A stretch of DNA of 64,000 bases from Ipomoea triloba (GCF_003576645.1 NC_044919.1:19138890-19202889); one strand, 5' to 3'. Counted from the stretch's first letter, positions 11,071 to 23,802 are shown. A program made the numbers and translations. Notes: a model not told the origin generated them from the letters alone.

Positions 11071-12660
11071 CTCCCCACAAGGGCTTGGTGGGCTTCAATG
11101 ACCACATCAAGGACTTCTTTCAAACGGTTGATCATTTTGGCTATTATTTTGTAGATCACGTTACATAATGCTATTGGCCTTAAATCACTTACTGGGTTGG
11201 GGTAGACACCTTGGGACCCAATACAATTGTTGCATCATTCAAGTCAGTAGGGAATCTCCGGGTGTGGATGCACTGTAATACAAAATCAGATATATCATTG
11301 CCTATCACAGGCCAGAAGTGTTGGTAGAATGCTAGATTAAAATCGTCTAGTCCTGGAGATTTTTTGGGTGCCATGGAGAATATGGCTTGCTTGACTTCTT
11401 CTTGAGTATATGGTTCAGTTAGGATGTTGTTGTGTTCTCTGGTGATTGTCGAGTTCCAGCCTTCAAGAATATCTGTGCCCTGTATGCCTTTGCTAGTAAA
11501 AATGTCCTGAAAATATTTGGAGATTAGATTGCTCATGTCATTGCCCTCGACCCATTGTCCATTATTGTTCTTTAGTTTTAGGATAGTGTTTCTACATCTT
11601 CTATTTGAGGCACTGAGATTTTGTGTTGCGATCCATTTGTTTGAGCCAGTGTTGTTTGGCCCCTGTTTCCAAAATAAATTCAGTTTATCAAGATTGCTTT
11701 TGAGTTCCCCATCTAACCTACGGATTTTAGCATAGGAGGTTGGTATTGGGTTTTTACATAATCTGTTGATTCGCTCCTGGAGCTCTCTTATGTCCCTGTT
11801 TAATATGCTACCATAGTCACCACCCCAGTTATGAAGATCTTTCCGCAAGTTTCGAGTCTAGCTAATAGGTATAAGATTAGCTTTGGATGTAGCCCAAGAG
11901 TGGGTTACGACATCCAAGCAGCCTGTGTCTTCCAGCCATGCATTTTTTAGCATGAATCGTCTTCGTCGTCTGCGGTACGGTCTCGTGGCTTTTCCGTATC
12001 AATGAATATAGCAGAGTGATCACTTGTGATTGTGAGCGAGTGCCATGGGATAAAGGGAGCACCCGTCTGCGTTTGCTACTACTCTATCTAGGCGTTCGTT
12101 CCTCCACCCATGATTGCGTTCCTTTGCCCCTTTCCTAGGTGAATTTCCTTGCCTCCATTCCTATATCTAAAAGGTAGCAGTCGTTGAGGACAACAGTGAA
12201 AGCTTTCATTAAACTTTCTGGATGACAGTGGTGACCTATTTTCTCATTGAGTGATGAGATATCGTTGAAGTCACTAGCCACTAACCAGGGTAACTCAGAA
12301 TTATTCCGGAGACATCGTAGTAGCTCCCAGGAGAGGTGTCTGCGGTTCCTTTCCGGATAGCCGTAGAAGCAAGTTACGTGGTTTTTTGAGTAGCTGAGTA
12401 AACTGATGGAATTTTTCTCTTTCCAGAATATTGCTAAGCCACCTCCGAGTCCCCCACCGTCCACGTAAAAGACACCTTAGAATCCTAGTTTGCTCTTTAG
12501 CCTATCTGCATGGTCATGCCTGACTTTAGTTTCAGTTAGAAAGATCAGCTTGGGTTTCTTCAATTCTTGGCTTCCATGGCCATCACTTCGTGAATTGTCC
12601 GTGGGTCACCTAAGTCATGGCAGTTCTAACACAAGGTGCTCATTGCGAAGAAAATGGCAT
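11040..12660 (-). mobile_element. L1-type LINE fragment (endonuclease and reverse transcriptase), decayed
   Basis: On the minus strand, 12655-12490 is in broken frames and matches the start of a plant LINE endonuclease (TLCQNCHDLGDPRTIHE). The frame 12464-12135 has GGLAIFWK and WLVASDFNDI, the endonuclease motif around the catalytic Asp. Region 12110-11880 continues it with frameshifts (ERLDRVVAN, WLEDTGCLDVV). The frame 11848-11189 is the linker and N-terminal reverse transcriptase (KKSPGLDDFNLAFYQHFW), and 11159-11070 carries IYKIIAKMINRLKEVLD in another frame. The palm motif and 3' tail are missing: the element stops where the Gypsy fragment begins. ORF1 is absent. Dead copy. Confidence 0.85.
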
Positions 12661-12927
12661 ATGTTGAGAAAACTAATTTATGGATGATATGGAGCTAGTT
12701 TTAAGGAGCGAGAACTAATCTTGATGTGCTGATGGGAGATGCTAAAATGATGAAAGTTGCTAAAATCTCTCAACAAAGAGATTAATTGGTTTTTAAATTT
12801 TTGTAGCCCCGTTTTTATAAATAAATGAGGCCCTACCAAAAGTATAAGTGCAACCTTTAAAATTAATACGTAAAACATATGAATTTTACTTTAAATTATC
12901 TTGCAGATTCAGGGCTTGAGACATCAT

Positions 12928-13165
12928 CAATTATTATTGTGTGGACCATACTATCAAATAATGTACATTCAGTATAAAAATAATGTACTTTTAGTATATT
13001 AAAAATGTGCATTGTATTCAGGGAATATACATTATTAGTGTACTGAATATACATAATGTACATTCAGTATACAAATAATGTACACATTTAGTATATTAAA
13101 AATGTAATTTTTGTTATGATTCACACAACACTATGTGGACCATGGTACTCACAATAATTTGCCAA
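12928..13165. mobile_element. MITE with ATTATTGTG termini
   Basis: ATTATTGTGTGGACCAT on the left is mirrored on the right by ATGGTACTCACAATAAT. The interior repeats TGTACATTCAGTATA and TTTAGTATATTAAAAATGT. The termini resemble those of the element at 53417-53640. No target duplication was confidently found. Confidence 0.55.
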
Positions 13166-15339
13166 CATCATCTGTGTCGTTGGGGAAACAGAATGATTTT
13201 GTCATATTCAATTAATTATGTCTTAGGTTCTAATTATTAGGAGAGAGAAGTGATTTAACTTGGGATAAAACTAGTGTGTTTTATGATTAATTATTGTAGA
13301 TTTTTTTTTATTTCTTAAGTAAAGCTAGGTCCAAAATAAATATTTGACCTCTAAAAATTGAGTTCCTGTATTATTGCACATCTTGCACGCCCTAAAATTC
13401 GGCTATGCCTCAACTCCACTATGTGAAAAGTGGGTTAGAAATATGGGATTAACTCCCTATTCTTTGTGGTGTAACATGTATTAAGTTCCTATTTGTGTGG
13501 TGTCCAAAAGCACTATAAAAAGGAATATTTATAAATTGTGAACATTTAGTATATAAAATTGTGAACATTTAGTATATAGAAATTGTTAACATTTAGTATG
13601 TAAATTGTGAATATTCAGTATATAAATTGTGTATTTTTTGATTCGAGTCTATCTGATCTTGCAAGGTGGACTCATGTCCACAGAGTAATTTGCCTTGTAA
13701 TCGAAGAAGACAAGATGAAGTTTCCAACAAATTAAAAATAGAAATATTATTTGAAAGGTGCTGTAAGGAAACTTCAAAACAAGAAAAGACCGGTGTATTA
13801 TCTAGAGAAGGCGACCTCACTTCATATTTGTACAAGCTGTGTTGAAATTCAAGTTGGTTACAGTTTGTTTAATTGGTAGAATTAGTTCAAACTGTACACA
13901 TAAATTTTTTCATAGATTTATTTATGAGGTTAATGTTTAAATATATGGTAGAATTAGTTTTGTAATGCATTGAACCTTGTTATTATAAAAATCGTGAGTT
14001 GATTTTGAGTGAAAAAGTTTTTGGGCGTGGTCCCGCAGATTAGGAGGTGTTCTTGAACTGTGTTATCAAATTCAACGACTTTGTACTTATTTAGGTGCTT
14101 CATTTATTACTTTATATTGTGTATACATATCTGCATTACATAATTTCATATATAACTTAGTCTCTACAAGATATGTAAATTGTCATTTTGACAGAGATTA
14201 TGTTCTCTATACTTGGAATATTTAAGGCATCAGATCAGTTTGAGTAAATTTTTTGAGATGAAGATAACCTTAAAAAATAACTCACGTACACCACTTTGTT
14301 AGCAAGAAGTGCAAATTGAAGTATTATCCACTCATAGGCCATATATAGCTAATAACTTGCATGATGCATTTAACAATGCGAGCAAAGTGATAACTAGGTC
14401 AGATGTCCTTGCGACGAATACACTCGCAAAGGTTAGTCTTCCAAGTTCCAAATGAACAAATGTAGATAACGTCCCTAAACATAAAGAATAATCTTTAACT
14501 ATAATATAGCAAAATCTTTTTGGTGAAAATTTCCCGCTCAATACATACGACTTGAGTTAATAAATGGATTACACAGTGTTTTGGTCAGAGTTTTTAATTA
14601 CCATCGTTTCATAATATGCCTTTTGGCGTTACGAGATACAACCTTTCGTTATTCAATAGTTAGACATTTATTGTCAAATTTCTTATTCACACTGATGAAT
14701 GATCTGTCGTTTTGGTTTCCAAAACAATAGCATTAAGTAGCATATTGGTTGAAGACTTCTAGAGACAAGTATATAAACACTTCCTGGAATCTAAATTGAC
14801 GTTCAACGCAAACACTACATATTACAGAGTTGTTTACACCACAAATATAACCAGCAAACTTCATGGCACATCTATTCATTATGGCTAACGAGCTGTCGCG
14901 CCTGTGAGAACAAGCAGTGCTATCAAGTTGAGATGTGTGCAAACGTATGATATGTGGCGAAAGTATAAAATGCAAATAATGTGTGTTCTATGAAAAGAGG
15001 TATACTATTTTTATTTGTTTATAATATATCCAGTATTTTAAACTTTATTATAATTTTTATCTCTGTTTGCACGAGAAGTTTTTTTGCATCCAGTATTATA
15101 ATCTGTTTTTATTTTCTGTATTCTAATCGTCTGCCTAATTTTTTGTGTATAATACTAACAATCACAGTGTATTTTATTCCGAATTTGTAAGTGAATCTAT
15201 TCTAATTGTCTGCATTATATTTGCATGGAAGTTTTTTGAATACAGTAATACAATCTATTTTTTTTAATTTACGTTATTCTTATTCTTATTGTCTACATTA
15301 AATTTGCAGGAAATTTTTTGCTCGCACATATTCCCAGTA
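13166..15339. other. AT-rich stretch without recognisable gene
   Basis: Four short copies of GAACATTTAGTATATA-like words lie at 13535-13640, related to the interior of the preceding MITE. The remaining sequence has only short open frames without recognisable domains. I see nothing that can be named. Confidence 0.6.
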
Positions 15340-16125
15340 GTTAAGGAGTACAAACAAATAAACTTTACCAGAGTATTGTATCATCTTAAATCTTTTTTAT
15401 CAATGAAATGTTCTCAAGGTTTTGGTGATAAGGAACTAATTGGTAAGTTTTAGTCATCTATATAATATATATACGTTTATCATCGGTACTATAAGATTCC
15501 TATCTATATACATTTTTTCATTCGTATTTTCTGTATTTTATATTCTGTAGAAGTCAATTCTTACACTATATTGCTTGGTTGCTTAATATAGATGTTATGC
15601 GAAGGGTCGTTGGGATCTATTCTCCCATGAAAAAAATGGTTGCGTGAAAACCTACTAGACTAATTGATTTTATATTTTAATTTCCATGATATTTTTAATA
15701 TCCTAAGATATTTATACCTGTATTTGTATTTTTATGCCTTTACCATCATATATCTTATTGTTTAGTATTGTATAACCCTCATGCTTCTTAGCCACATCAG
15801 CTTATGACTAACAATATGTCAACAGGCACAATGCATTTCCTGTTGTCAGAATTAATACTGACCAGAATCTGGTGTCTCAACATTGCTCAGAACTATTATG
15901 TTCACAAGCCAAGGATTTGACCTCACAATTGCATTTAATAGTTGGAGAAGATGAGTTTGATGAGGTAAACAATTATCCTTCAGTTATAGTCTTTTGGTTG
16001 TTAAAGAGAACTGTCAACTAATTTGAAAATATATTTTAAATTTCAGGGTTTTCTAAGTGATGAGGCAGACAGTCCAGTGGTAATTCTTGGATACCAAGGC
16101 ACATGATGACACTGATATGGTTGTG
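15340..16125 (+). pseudogene. Unidentified exon-like fragments
   Basis: Three segments read open and are bounded by plausible splice signals on the plus strand. About 15345-15443 is followed by GGTAAG. About 15826-15964 starts after CAG, contains the words RINTDQNLVSQHCSELL and ends GATGAG before GTAAAC. About 16047-16105 follows TTTCAG. The second and third could join across an 82-nt intron. I do not recognise the product. They might be the end of a gene captured by a Helitron, since a Helitron 3' end lies at 21243-21270, but that is conjecture. Confidence 0.3.
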
Positions 16126-16523
16126 AAGAGTCAATAGTACTAAAATAAATTTAATTATGGATTTTGTATTGATGTTTATAGTCTAAATAGGTCTTATAAC
16201 TTGCGTTCACTAATGTTGTAATCATCGTTAATTACATACGATTAATTTTATTTTATTGAATTATAAATTTCATTTTTTGTGGGGAATAAAAGTATTAAAC
16301 ATAAATTGTTAACACACTATGCCGATGTAAATATTGTTTTCTTAGTAGAGAATGATAACTTAAGATCTTTAGAAGTAGAGCTGTCAATGCGGGCTGGCGG
16401 GCCCCGCCCCGCCAAAGCCCGCCTTTGTGGCGGGGCGGGCTAAAAAGCCCGCCTAAAAACGGGCCTAAGTTTGGGCAGCCCGCCCCGCCCCCCCCTAGGC
16501 CCGTGGGGGCCCGCCAAAGCCCG

Positions 16524-16585
<62 letters not shown>

Positions 16586-17057
16586 NNNNNNNNNNNNNNN
16601 NNNNNNNNNNNNNNNNNNNNNNNNNNNNNNNNNNNNNNNNNNNNNNNNNNNNNNNNNNNNNNNNNNNNNNNNNNNNNNNNNNNNNNNNNNNNNNNNNNNN
16701 NNNNNNNNNNNNNNNNNNNNNNNNNNNNNNNNNNNNNNNNNNNNNNNNNNNNNNNNNNNNNNNNNNNNNNNNNNNNNNNNNNNNNNNNNNNNNNNNNNNN
16801 NNNNNNNNNNNNNNNNNNNNNNNNNNNNNNNNNNNNNNNNNNNNNNNNNNNNNNNNNNNNNNNNNNNNNNNNNNNNNNNNNNNNNNNNNNNNNNNNNNNN
16901 NNNNNNNNNNNNNNNNNNNNNNNNNNNNNNNNNNNNNNNNNNNNNNNNNNNNNNNNNNNNNNNNNNNNNNNNNNNNNNNNNNNNNNNNNNNNNNNNNNNN
17001 NNNNNNNNNNNNNNNNNNNNNNNNNNNNNNNNNNNNNNNNNNNNNNNNNNNNNNNNN
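16586..17057. other. Assembly gap (472 N)
   Basis: It starts in a poly-T run of about 60 bases inside the left end of the hAT element. Confidence 0.99.
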
Positions 17058-17145
17058 CTATATAAGTTCATAAACCATTAAACCAAACATTCAAAGTTCA
17101 AACTCCAAAGACAACTAATTAACTACATAAATTCAAACCATTACA

Positions 17146-19629
17146 TCATTCAAACATCCCAACATTCTCATCTTCTTCTACCTCTTCATATTCATCAACA
17201 AGATTTACAACATTTGAATCTTCACAAGACAAATTTGATGTTGAATAACTTGAATTTGAACTTTCTTCAGTATCTACATAAATATTCAACACAAAAGATA
17301 AATAAGAATTAAATTACAAATTTACAGTACACCAAAATATCAACTAACTAAAATATAATCCAATATTTTATTATTTTGTAAACAAACATAATAACTTAGT
17401 AACTTACCAATAACATAACCATGCAACCAATTTCTTGTGCAAATAAGAGCTTGCACTTTTTCAGGCAAAGTACAACTCCTGTACTTGGTGAGCACACGAG
17501 CACCAATAGAGAATGCCGACTCCGATGCAACAGTAGTAATTGGGATAGCCAAAACATCTCGTGCCATCAATGCAAGTGCAGGATATCTATGCATACGTTC
17601 TTTCCAATAATCCAAGATGTTCAAATCCTCATAGTATGCATATTCAAGTTTTGGCTCCTCCAAATAAATTTCCAATTCTGACTTTCCAATAGTCTTAACA
17701 GTTCGACTATCATACTTTTTAATTGCCTACATTAGTTAGAAATTAAAATTTATAACATTAAACATGTTATCACAATCACAAATTCAAATATAGAAAATAA
17801 ACAAAATATATATAAATTGAAGAGTTAGAACTTAGAATACTTACTTCAAATGCTCTTTTACCCTTAGTTTTACCTAAACTTTCACTTTGCATACTTGAAG
17901 ATGTGACTTGAGGTTGGGAAGGACGTGGAGTAATAATATTCGCATAAGCACTAAAAAGCTTGTTCAACTTTGTCTTCAAAAGTGAAACCATATCTTGAAC
18001 TTTAATTGGATCACTCTCAACCTCCTCATATAAATGCTCCAATGATACAAGCTTTATCCTTGGGTCAAAAATAGCTCCAAATGCAAGCACTAGATTATAT
18101 TCACTCCAATACTTATCAAATTTGTCAAACATCTTTCTATATTCACTCCAATACTTATCAAATTTGTCAAACATCTTTCTACACATTCCACTTATCAAGA
18201 CATCTTCATTATGCAAATTTTCTTTCAACACACTTATCAAGACATCTTCATTATGCAAATTTTCTTTCAACATACTTATCAAGACATCTTCATTATGCAA
18301 ATTTTCTTTCAACATACTTTCAATCTTCCAAACTTGCATAAAATATAGATTTGAGGTAGGATAGGAAGAATCGGAAATCAAATTTGTCACCTCATAAAAT
18401 GGCTCAAGAAACTCACATATTTTCTCACCTCTTTTCTATTCTTCATTTGAAGGGTAAAATTTATAATGTCTATCGTTCAATTGAAGAGAAGCAAATGCCC
18501 TTTTATACTTAATAGCACTTTCCAACATTAAATACGTAGAGTTCCACCTAGTAACCACGTCCAATCTCAAACCAATACTAGTATCAATGTTACCAACTGC
18601 ATTTATACATTCTTCAAACTTCTTCATCCTACCCTCAGAACCTTTCACATATTTGACAGAGTCTCTAATTTTATGCAAAGCTGAAGTAACCACTTTCAAC
18701 CCCTCTTGAACAATGAGATTTAATATATGGGCTGAACAACGAATGTGGAAAAACTCTCCATCACATAACAAACTATCATGCAAAGCTAATTGCTCCTTTA
18801 AAATGTCTTGCATAGTATCATTACAAGATGCATTATCTAATGTCAAAGAGAACACCTTTCTTTCAATTCCTCATTCTTTCAAAAATCCATATATTTTTGC
18901 AGCTAATTCAACTCCTGTGTGTGGTGGGGGCATCTTAGCAAAGCAAAGTATCTTACTATTCAATTTCCAATTCTCATCAACAAAGTGCCCAGTTAAGCAA
19001 ATATATCCTTCACTAGTGCATGCAGTCCATACATCAGAAGTTAAACAAATTCTATTTTTGATATTTGCTAACACTTGTTTAAGGTTCTCTTTTTCTTGAT
19101 AGTAGAGTTTGGTAATGTCAGACACAAGTGTGTTTCTAGAGATACATGGCACATCAGGATTCAAATACTTCTGCCATTTTCTAATACCATCATACTCAAC
19201 AAATGAAAATGGTAAATCATGTTTGATGACTGCAGAAGCTAACAACTCCCTAGCAACATTTAGATCTACTTTCCTAGATGCAAGTTTGCCTTCATTATTA
19301 ACAAACATTTGCCTAAGGTCATGATACTTCAACATTCTACATATCTCTCTATGTCTCCTTAATGTAGAAGTTCCATTTTCTTTTCCCCCAGATTTAAATT
19401 CTTTTAAACAGCCATTACATTTTGCCCTTTGAATACCATCTTCACCAAGTCCAATCTTTGTAAAAAAATTCCACACATCAGAGGTAAGTTCTTTAGATCT
19501 ACCTTTCTTTGTAGTAGTACTATCCAATCCTGGCATTCCATCAACAGCATCATTGTCAATGGTATTAGTAGTTTGGTTCACAGCAGTTTGGTTCACAGGA
19601 GTTTGGTTCAAAGAGACAGAATCCATCAC
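17146..19629 (-). pseudogene. hAT transposase (BED finger, RNase H-like, C-terminal dimerisation domain)
   Basis: Three exons can be placed: 19629-17845, 17726-17408 and 17273-17146, with donors GTAAGT and acceptors TGTAG/ATGTAG; all join in frame. The N-terminus carries a BED zinc finger (CNGCLKEFKSGGKENGTSTL ending HREIC). The RNase H-like core follows (LTSDVWTA, TLDNASCNDTM, WNSTYLMLESA). The C-terminal hATC dimerisation domain is unmistakable ([20 protein letters not shown], then [10 protein letters not shown]). It would cut and paste hAT elements in the nucleus. Two stops interrupt exon 1 in the same frame: TGA near 18872 and TAG near 18437. Both sit where a Trp codon would fit, as from TGG decay. 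Exon 1 also contains two adjacent in-frame 42-bp tandem expansions. Not functional as read. Confidence 0.88.
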
Positions 19630-20421
19630 GATTCACGAATAATACACGGATAATCTAACAGTAGAGTTTAACTCGCTGTCAAACATACTATATAATCTAA
19701 TAATCAAAATATATAAACACAAATACACAATGTCTAGTCAAACATACTGTAATATTTATAGATTTCTAGTCACAATCACAATATATATAAACAAATTGTA
19801 AAATGTAAATCTTAAAATCTTACACACACTGTAAATCTTAAAATTCGTAATACATTATATATATTAGTAATGTATTAAATTAGTAATATATAATAAACAC
19901 ACTGAAGCACTGTCATTCTCATAATGTAATATATAATTTTATAAACATTAAACTAACACAGTGTCATAAATTATAATGTAATATATAAACAGAAAAAGAG
20001 AAAATAAATAACCTGTTAATCAATGATCCTAGATGTAGCCACGTAAGAGTGTAGGACGCCTGAATTGCGAGTTACCGGACGGAGCTCACGGAGGTGGTCA
20101 CTTGAATTGCGAGTTGCGATTGCAATAGCCGATAGCGGGAGAATGGGAGATGCGAGATTGGCAGATTGGGTTTTCCATTTGCGTGAATGAGTGAATTGAA
20201 GATTCGACAATTCGATGAATGAGATTGAGAAAGAGAATGCGGATTTCGACTACAGAGAAACGGCAAGGGGCCTAGGGCTGTGCTACGCTGCTGTCTTGGA
20301 CTCTCTGCGAATTAAAACTAAAAAAAATAACAATAATCCTAATTCAATTCAAACTAAAAATAACGAAATATAATTCTAATTGAATTAAAAAAAAAACTGG
20401 CGGGCTGGCGGGCCCCCCCCC

Positions 20422-20514
20422 NNNNNNNNNNNNNNNNNNNNNNNNNNNNNNNNNNNNNNNNNNNNNNNNNNNNNNNNNNNNNNNNNNNNNNNNNNNNNNN
20501 NNNNNNNNNNNNNN
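20422..20514. other. Assembly gap (93 N)
   Basis: It starts in a C tract in the right GC-rich end of the hAT element. Confidence 0.99.
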
Positions 20515-20639
20515 GGGCTCCTAAAATGTGAGCCCGCCCCGCCCTTTTGGCGGGGCGGGGCGGGCTAGCCCGGCGGGTTAAGCCCGTATTGACAACTCTA
20601 CTTAGAAGCAAATTAGAAAGGTTGTTATCTGGTCATAAA

Positions 20640-20735
20640 CTAAAGGAACACCTCCACAAAGGTTCAAACCCACCCCCTTACACATGGAGGATGCAACCGG
20701 ATGCCACTAGACCACAATATCATTGGCAAAAGTAA
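20640..20735 (-). mobile_element. tRNA-derived SINE fragment
   Basis: On the minus strand an A box, TGGTCTAGTGGC (20714-20703), is followed 31 nt later by a B box, GGGTTTGAACC (20671-20661): the spacing of an internal RNA polymerase III promoter. The body resembles the SINE at 38901-50686 (both have GTGGTCT.GTGGCA.CCGG). No A-rich 3' tail is visible before the hAT element, so the 3' end is uncertain. Confidence 0.6.
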
Positions 20736-21500
20736 TAAAAAAAAGTACATTTTTAATATAATAAAAGTACATATGCAATGACTCTCAACAAAAGTTAGAC
20801 AAACATTGTCGAATGTTGAATTGATTTTAAAGAAACCAATTTTTGTCCATGGTAAATTATATGTGGTTGCATCAAGACTAAACGGCCTCAAAATTGTATT
20901 TTGGGATGAAACAAAAAATATTTGTACTTCTACTACTAATGTAGTTTACAAATAGGTTTTTAATTAATAATATTATCTTTTTTCGTATTCTTATTTTACA
21001 ACAATACTTCATTTTAATTTATGTATCTAGCAGCCTCAACGGTAAGTAATCCTAGTGGATGAAAAATTTTTATATGTGAGGATAATTTACCATCTGTAAG
21101 TACGACTAAAAATGTCGTTTACAAAGAAGTTTCCAATAATGTGTAATACAATTGAAATTGTAATTATTTTTTCATTAATTATTTCCTATACTATATTGTT
21201 TTTTTTTACACTACTTTTAATCTTTAGCCTACATTATATGTCCGTGCATCGCACGGGTGCAACTACTAGTTGATTCAAAAGACACAATCCATCGAAAACA
21301 AAGAGAGAGAGAAAGAGTATTAGAAAAAGAGATGTGAAAACTATTAATGTTGAGCGAAACAATAATGTTCATGGGAATAATGAGAATACTAAATTCCTAA
21401 TACTCAACTATAATAATGAAATCTAGCTAATAATAGATTTGAGATAATCATAGATAATACTCCTTATTTTCACATATTCTGTATGTTGCGAGTGAGATCA
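20736..21500. other. Intergenic stretch downstream of the nucleoside hydrolase gene
   Basis: AT-rich, with a Helitron 3' terminus at 21243-21270. No other gene is seen. The last 230 bases are the region into which the minus-strand gene would be terminated and polyadenylated. Confidence 0.6.
21243..21270 (+). mobile_element. Helitron 3' terminus
   Basis: A hairpin CCGTGC-ATC-GCACGG is followed by a short spacer and CTAG-T, the Helitron 3' end signature (hairpin, then CTRR at an A/T target). The element lies to the left on the plus strand. I could not find its 5' TC end, so its extent is unknown; it may contain the hAT element at 16376-20600. Confidence 0.6.
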
Positions 21501-23543
21501 TTAAATAATTAATGACCTGCGTTTATTTATGTGAAGTAGTACTAGTAATAACAACAACCAAAAGAACAATAAAATTTGCCCTAAAAAGCTTCCAACCACA
21601 GTAGACTGTTTCTTGTGACCTAGCGTATTCGCGAAGAGATGATAGTAAGCCAATGCATCCACATTTTCCAACACCTTCACCGCTTTGCCTTGCTTTTCAT
21701 CAATAACCACTTGCCCTGTTGCAGATACTTTGATTTTCTTGATGGCAAATTTTGGTTTCAAGGCAGAAACATCGCCTGCTACAAGTACTGATCCTAGGAT
21801 TTCCCCAACAAATATTCCCTGAAACCAAGATTAGATTGAAATGATGGATCGATAAACATGCAATGTGTGAATTCAATCAATTAATTATATATGTTACTAG
21901 CTAGCTAGGAATATAATCGTCCAAGTTTAATTTTAATTTACCGTGTGTTGATATCTGGGATGCTTCATTTGCAAGTGATGTAGTGTTGACAGCAGACGTT
22001 TAGCAAAGGCTGCTTCAGGAGTTTTGTGTTGAATGAGTGTGTGTATGATTTGAGGGAATGAAGTAAGTTTGCGCTGTGTGGCAAGGGGAATGAGAGTGAT
22101 ATTGAGTTTTGAAGAGAAAAGTGTTTTTGCAGCCAAAGGATCCAAAAACAAATTGAGTTCTGCCTCTGGAGGTAGAAAGTTGATGTGCCCCCCACCCCCA
22201 ATAACTACTACTTCCTGCACCCAATCAAATCTCATCTCGATGATATGAATTTCCAAGAAATGAAATGAAAGCTAGATTTTTAGTAGAACCAGAAAAGAAA
22301 TGCATTATATTGGCAGCTGACAGAAATATATATATATATATATATGTACTTGCCTGGATAACAGATGACATATTCTCACCAGCACCAACAATCTTTGCTA
22401 TGTTGGTCAGTGGACCATTTGTCAAAATGGTAATCTTGGATTTGGGATGAAGAGATTTCACCACTGACTCCCACACTTGTAATGCAAGAGGTTGTCGTAG
22501 TTCAGGGTGATCAGTATCTCTTGGAGCTCCATATTTCACACAATTCTCTGCTGTATATCTGCAAATAAGATAGATAGAGGAAAGAATGATATGATCGAAG
22601 AAAACAGTCTATGAGGAAGAAACTAATTAAGGATGGCTTTTTAAGTTTACCCCCGAGGGCTACGAGGCAAATCACGAGCTAAACCGTATAGAGTATCTGA
22701 GTCAATAAATCCACCACTACCATGTGGGATAACCTTTTGATACTTGCAGTCTCCAACTTTAGGGATGATTGGATCTGCAATGTTCATTGGAAATACATCT
22801 CCCAGGCCTACGGGAATGTCATCACGACCCATCATGTGTAACACATCATAGATTACATCAATTGTTGCTGCATTTGCCCAACCAGTTGGGCTCACCAGAA
22901 TTGCCTGCAGGGTATGTATGTACAAAAGAATATATAGTTAAGCTGCTAGGCAAATCAAAGTATGAAAGGGATCGGAGGATTTGACCTTGAGATTCATATC
23001 TTCCACAGGAAGTTTAAGAAGATAAAAGAGAGCTAGGAAGTCTCCAGCACTCATGTCCATGTCAAACACAACATCTTTTCCCCAAACATCTGGTTTGTAA
23101 ACTACTTGTTCATAGCTATAAGGATGATATTCTGTTGCAAAACTGAACCTGCTACTTTGTTCATTGCGGTTTATTACCTGCACATGCAGTGGATATCACA
23201 GTATTGTTATTTCTTAACCCACTCTATCTCAACAGAAAGATAGTCCCTCGTCTATAAAAAAGTTATGGTTCTATATATAAAAATATAATCATAGTAATAC
23301 AAAAGTAGACAGAAGATTTACATCCAAAAAGTTGATATAGAAGGCTCTGTTTAATGGGCTGTTAACATCAGGGTTGGGTTTTGCTTTTACTGCAACGAGA
23401 ACAGGCACACCTTCTTCACCCTCTGTCATCACCGTATACCCATCCTGATTAATATAAACAATAATGTATGTGTTAAAAAATTATTGGCGCAAGATTTACA
23501 ATATTATAATAATAATGAGATGATGAGTTGATTGAGCATTTGA

Positions 23544-23583
<40 letters not shown>

Positions 23584-23771
23584 TCATGATCAGGTGCGGC
23601 CGTGCTCTCCCGACCGTGCGGTTCACACCACTCAATGTTACGAAATACACCACTCAATGTTAAGAAACACACCACACAAATATGCACTATGGTGTGTTTC
23701 TTAACATTGAGTGGTGTATTTCGTAACATTGAGTGGTGTGTGTCCGCACGGGAGAGCACGCGCACCTGAAA

Positions 23772-23802
<31 letters not shown>

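Larger units (their letters stand above)
16376..20600 (-). mobile_element. hAT DNA transposon, near-complete but decayed
   Basis: Terminal inverted repeats are TAGAGCTGTCAATGCGGGC (16376) and, inverted at 20582-20600, TAGAGTTGTCAATACGGGC: 17 of 19 positions match. The 8-bp flanks TTTAGAAG (16368-16375) and CTTAGAAG (20601-20608) agree at 7 of 8, the hAT target-duplication length. Subterminal regions are extremely GC-rich repeats of GGCGGGC/GCCCGCC, in contrast with the AT-rich interior. Two N runs, both starting in these low-complexity ends, interrupt it. The interior encodes a hAT transposase on the minus strand. A short internal-deletion relative is at 34201-34861. Confidence 0.9.

Noticed and set aside
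10914..11159. Small minus-strand protein gene
   Set aside because: Its N-terminal half is LINE reverse transcriptase in a shifted frame; the rest runs into the Gypsy fragment.
16295..17081. Open frames around 16586-17057
   Set aside because: Composed of N, homopolymer and GC-rich hAT terminus; no protein character.
18081..18364. Plus-strand open frames with repeated HLHYANFLST-type units
   Set aside because: Antisense shadow of the tandem expansions in the hAT transposase.
20661..20714. A tRNA gene
   Set aside because: A and B boxes are present but there is no cloverleaf; it matches a SINE seen elsewhere in the window.
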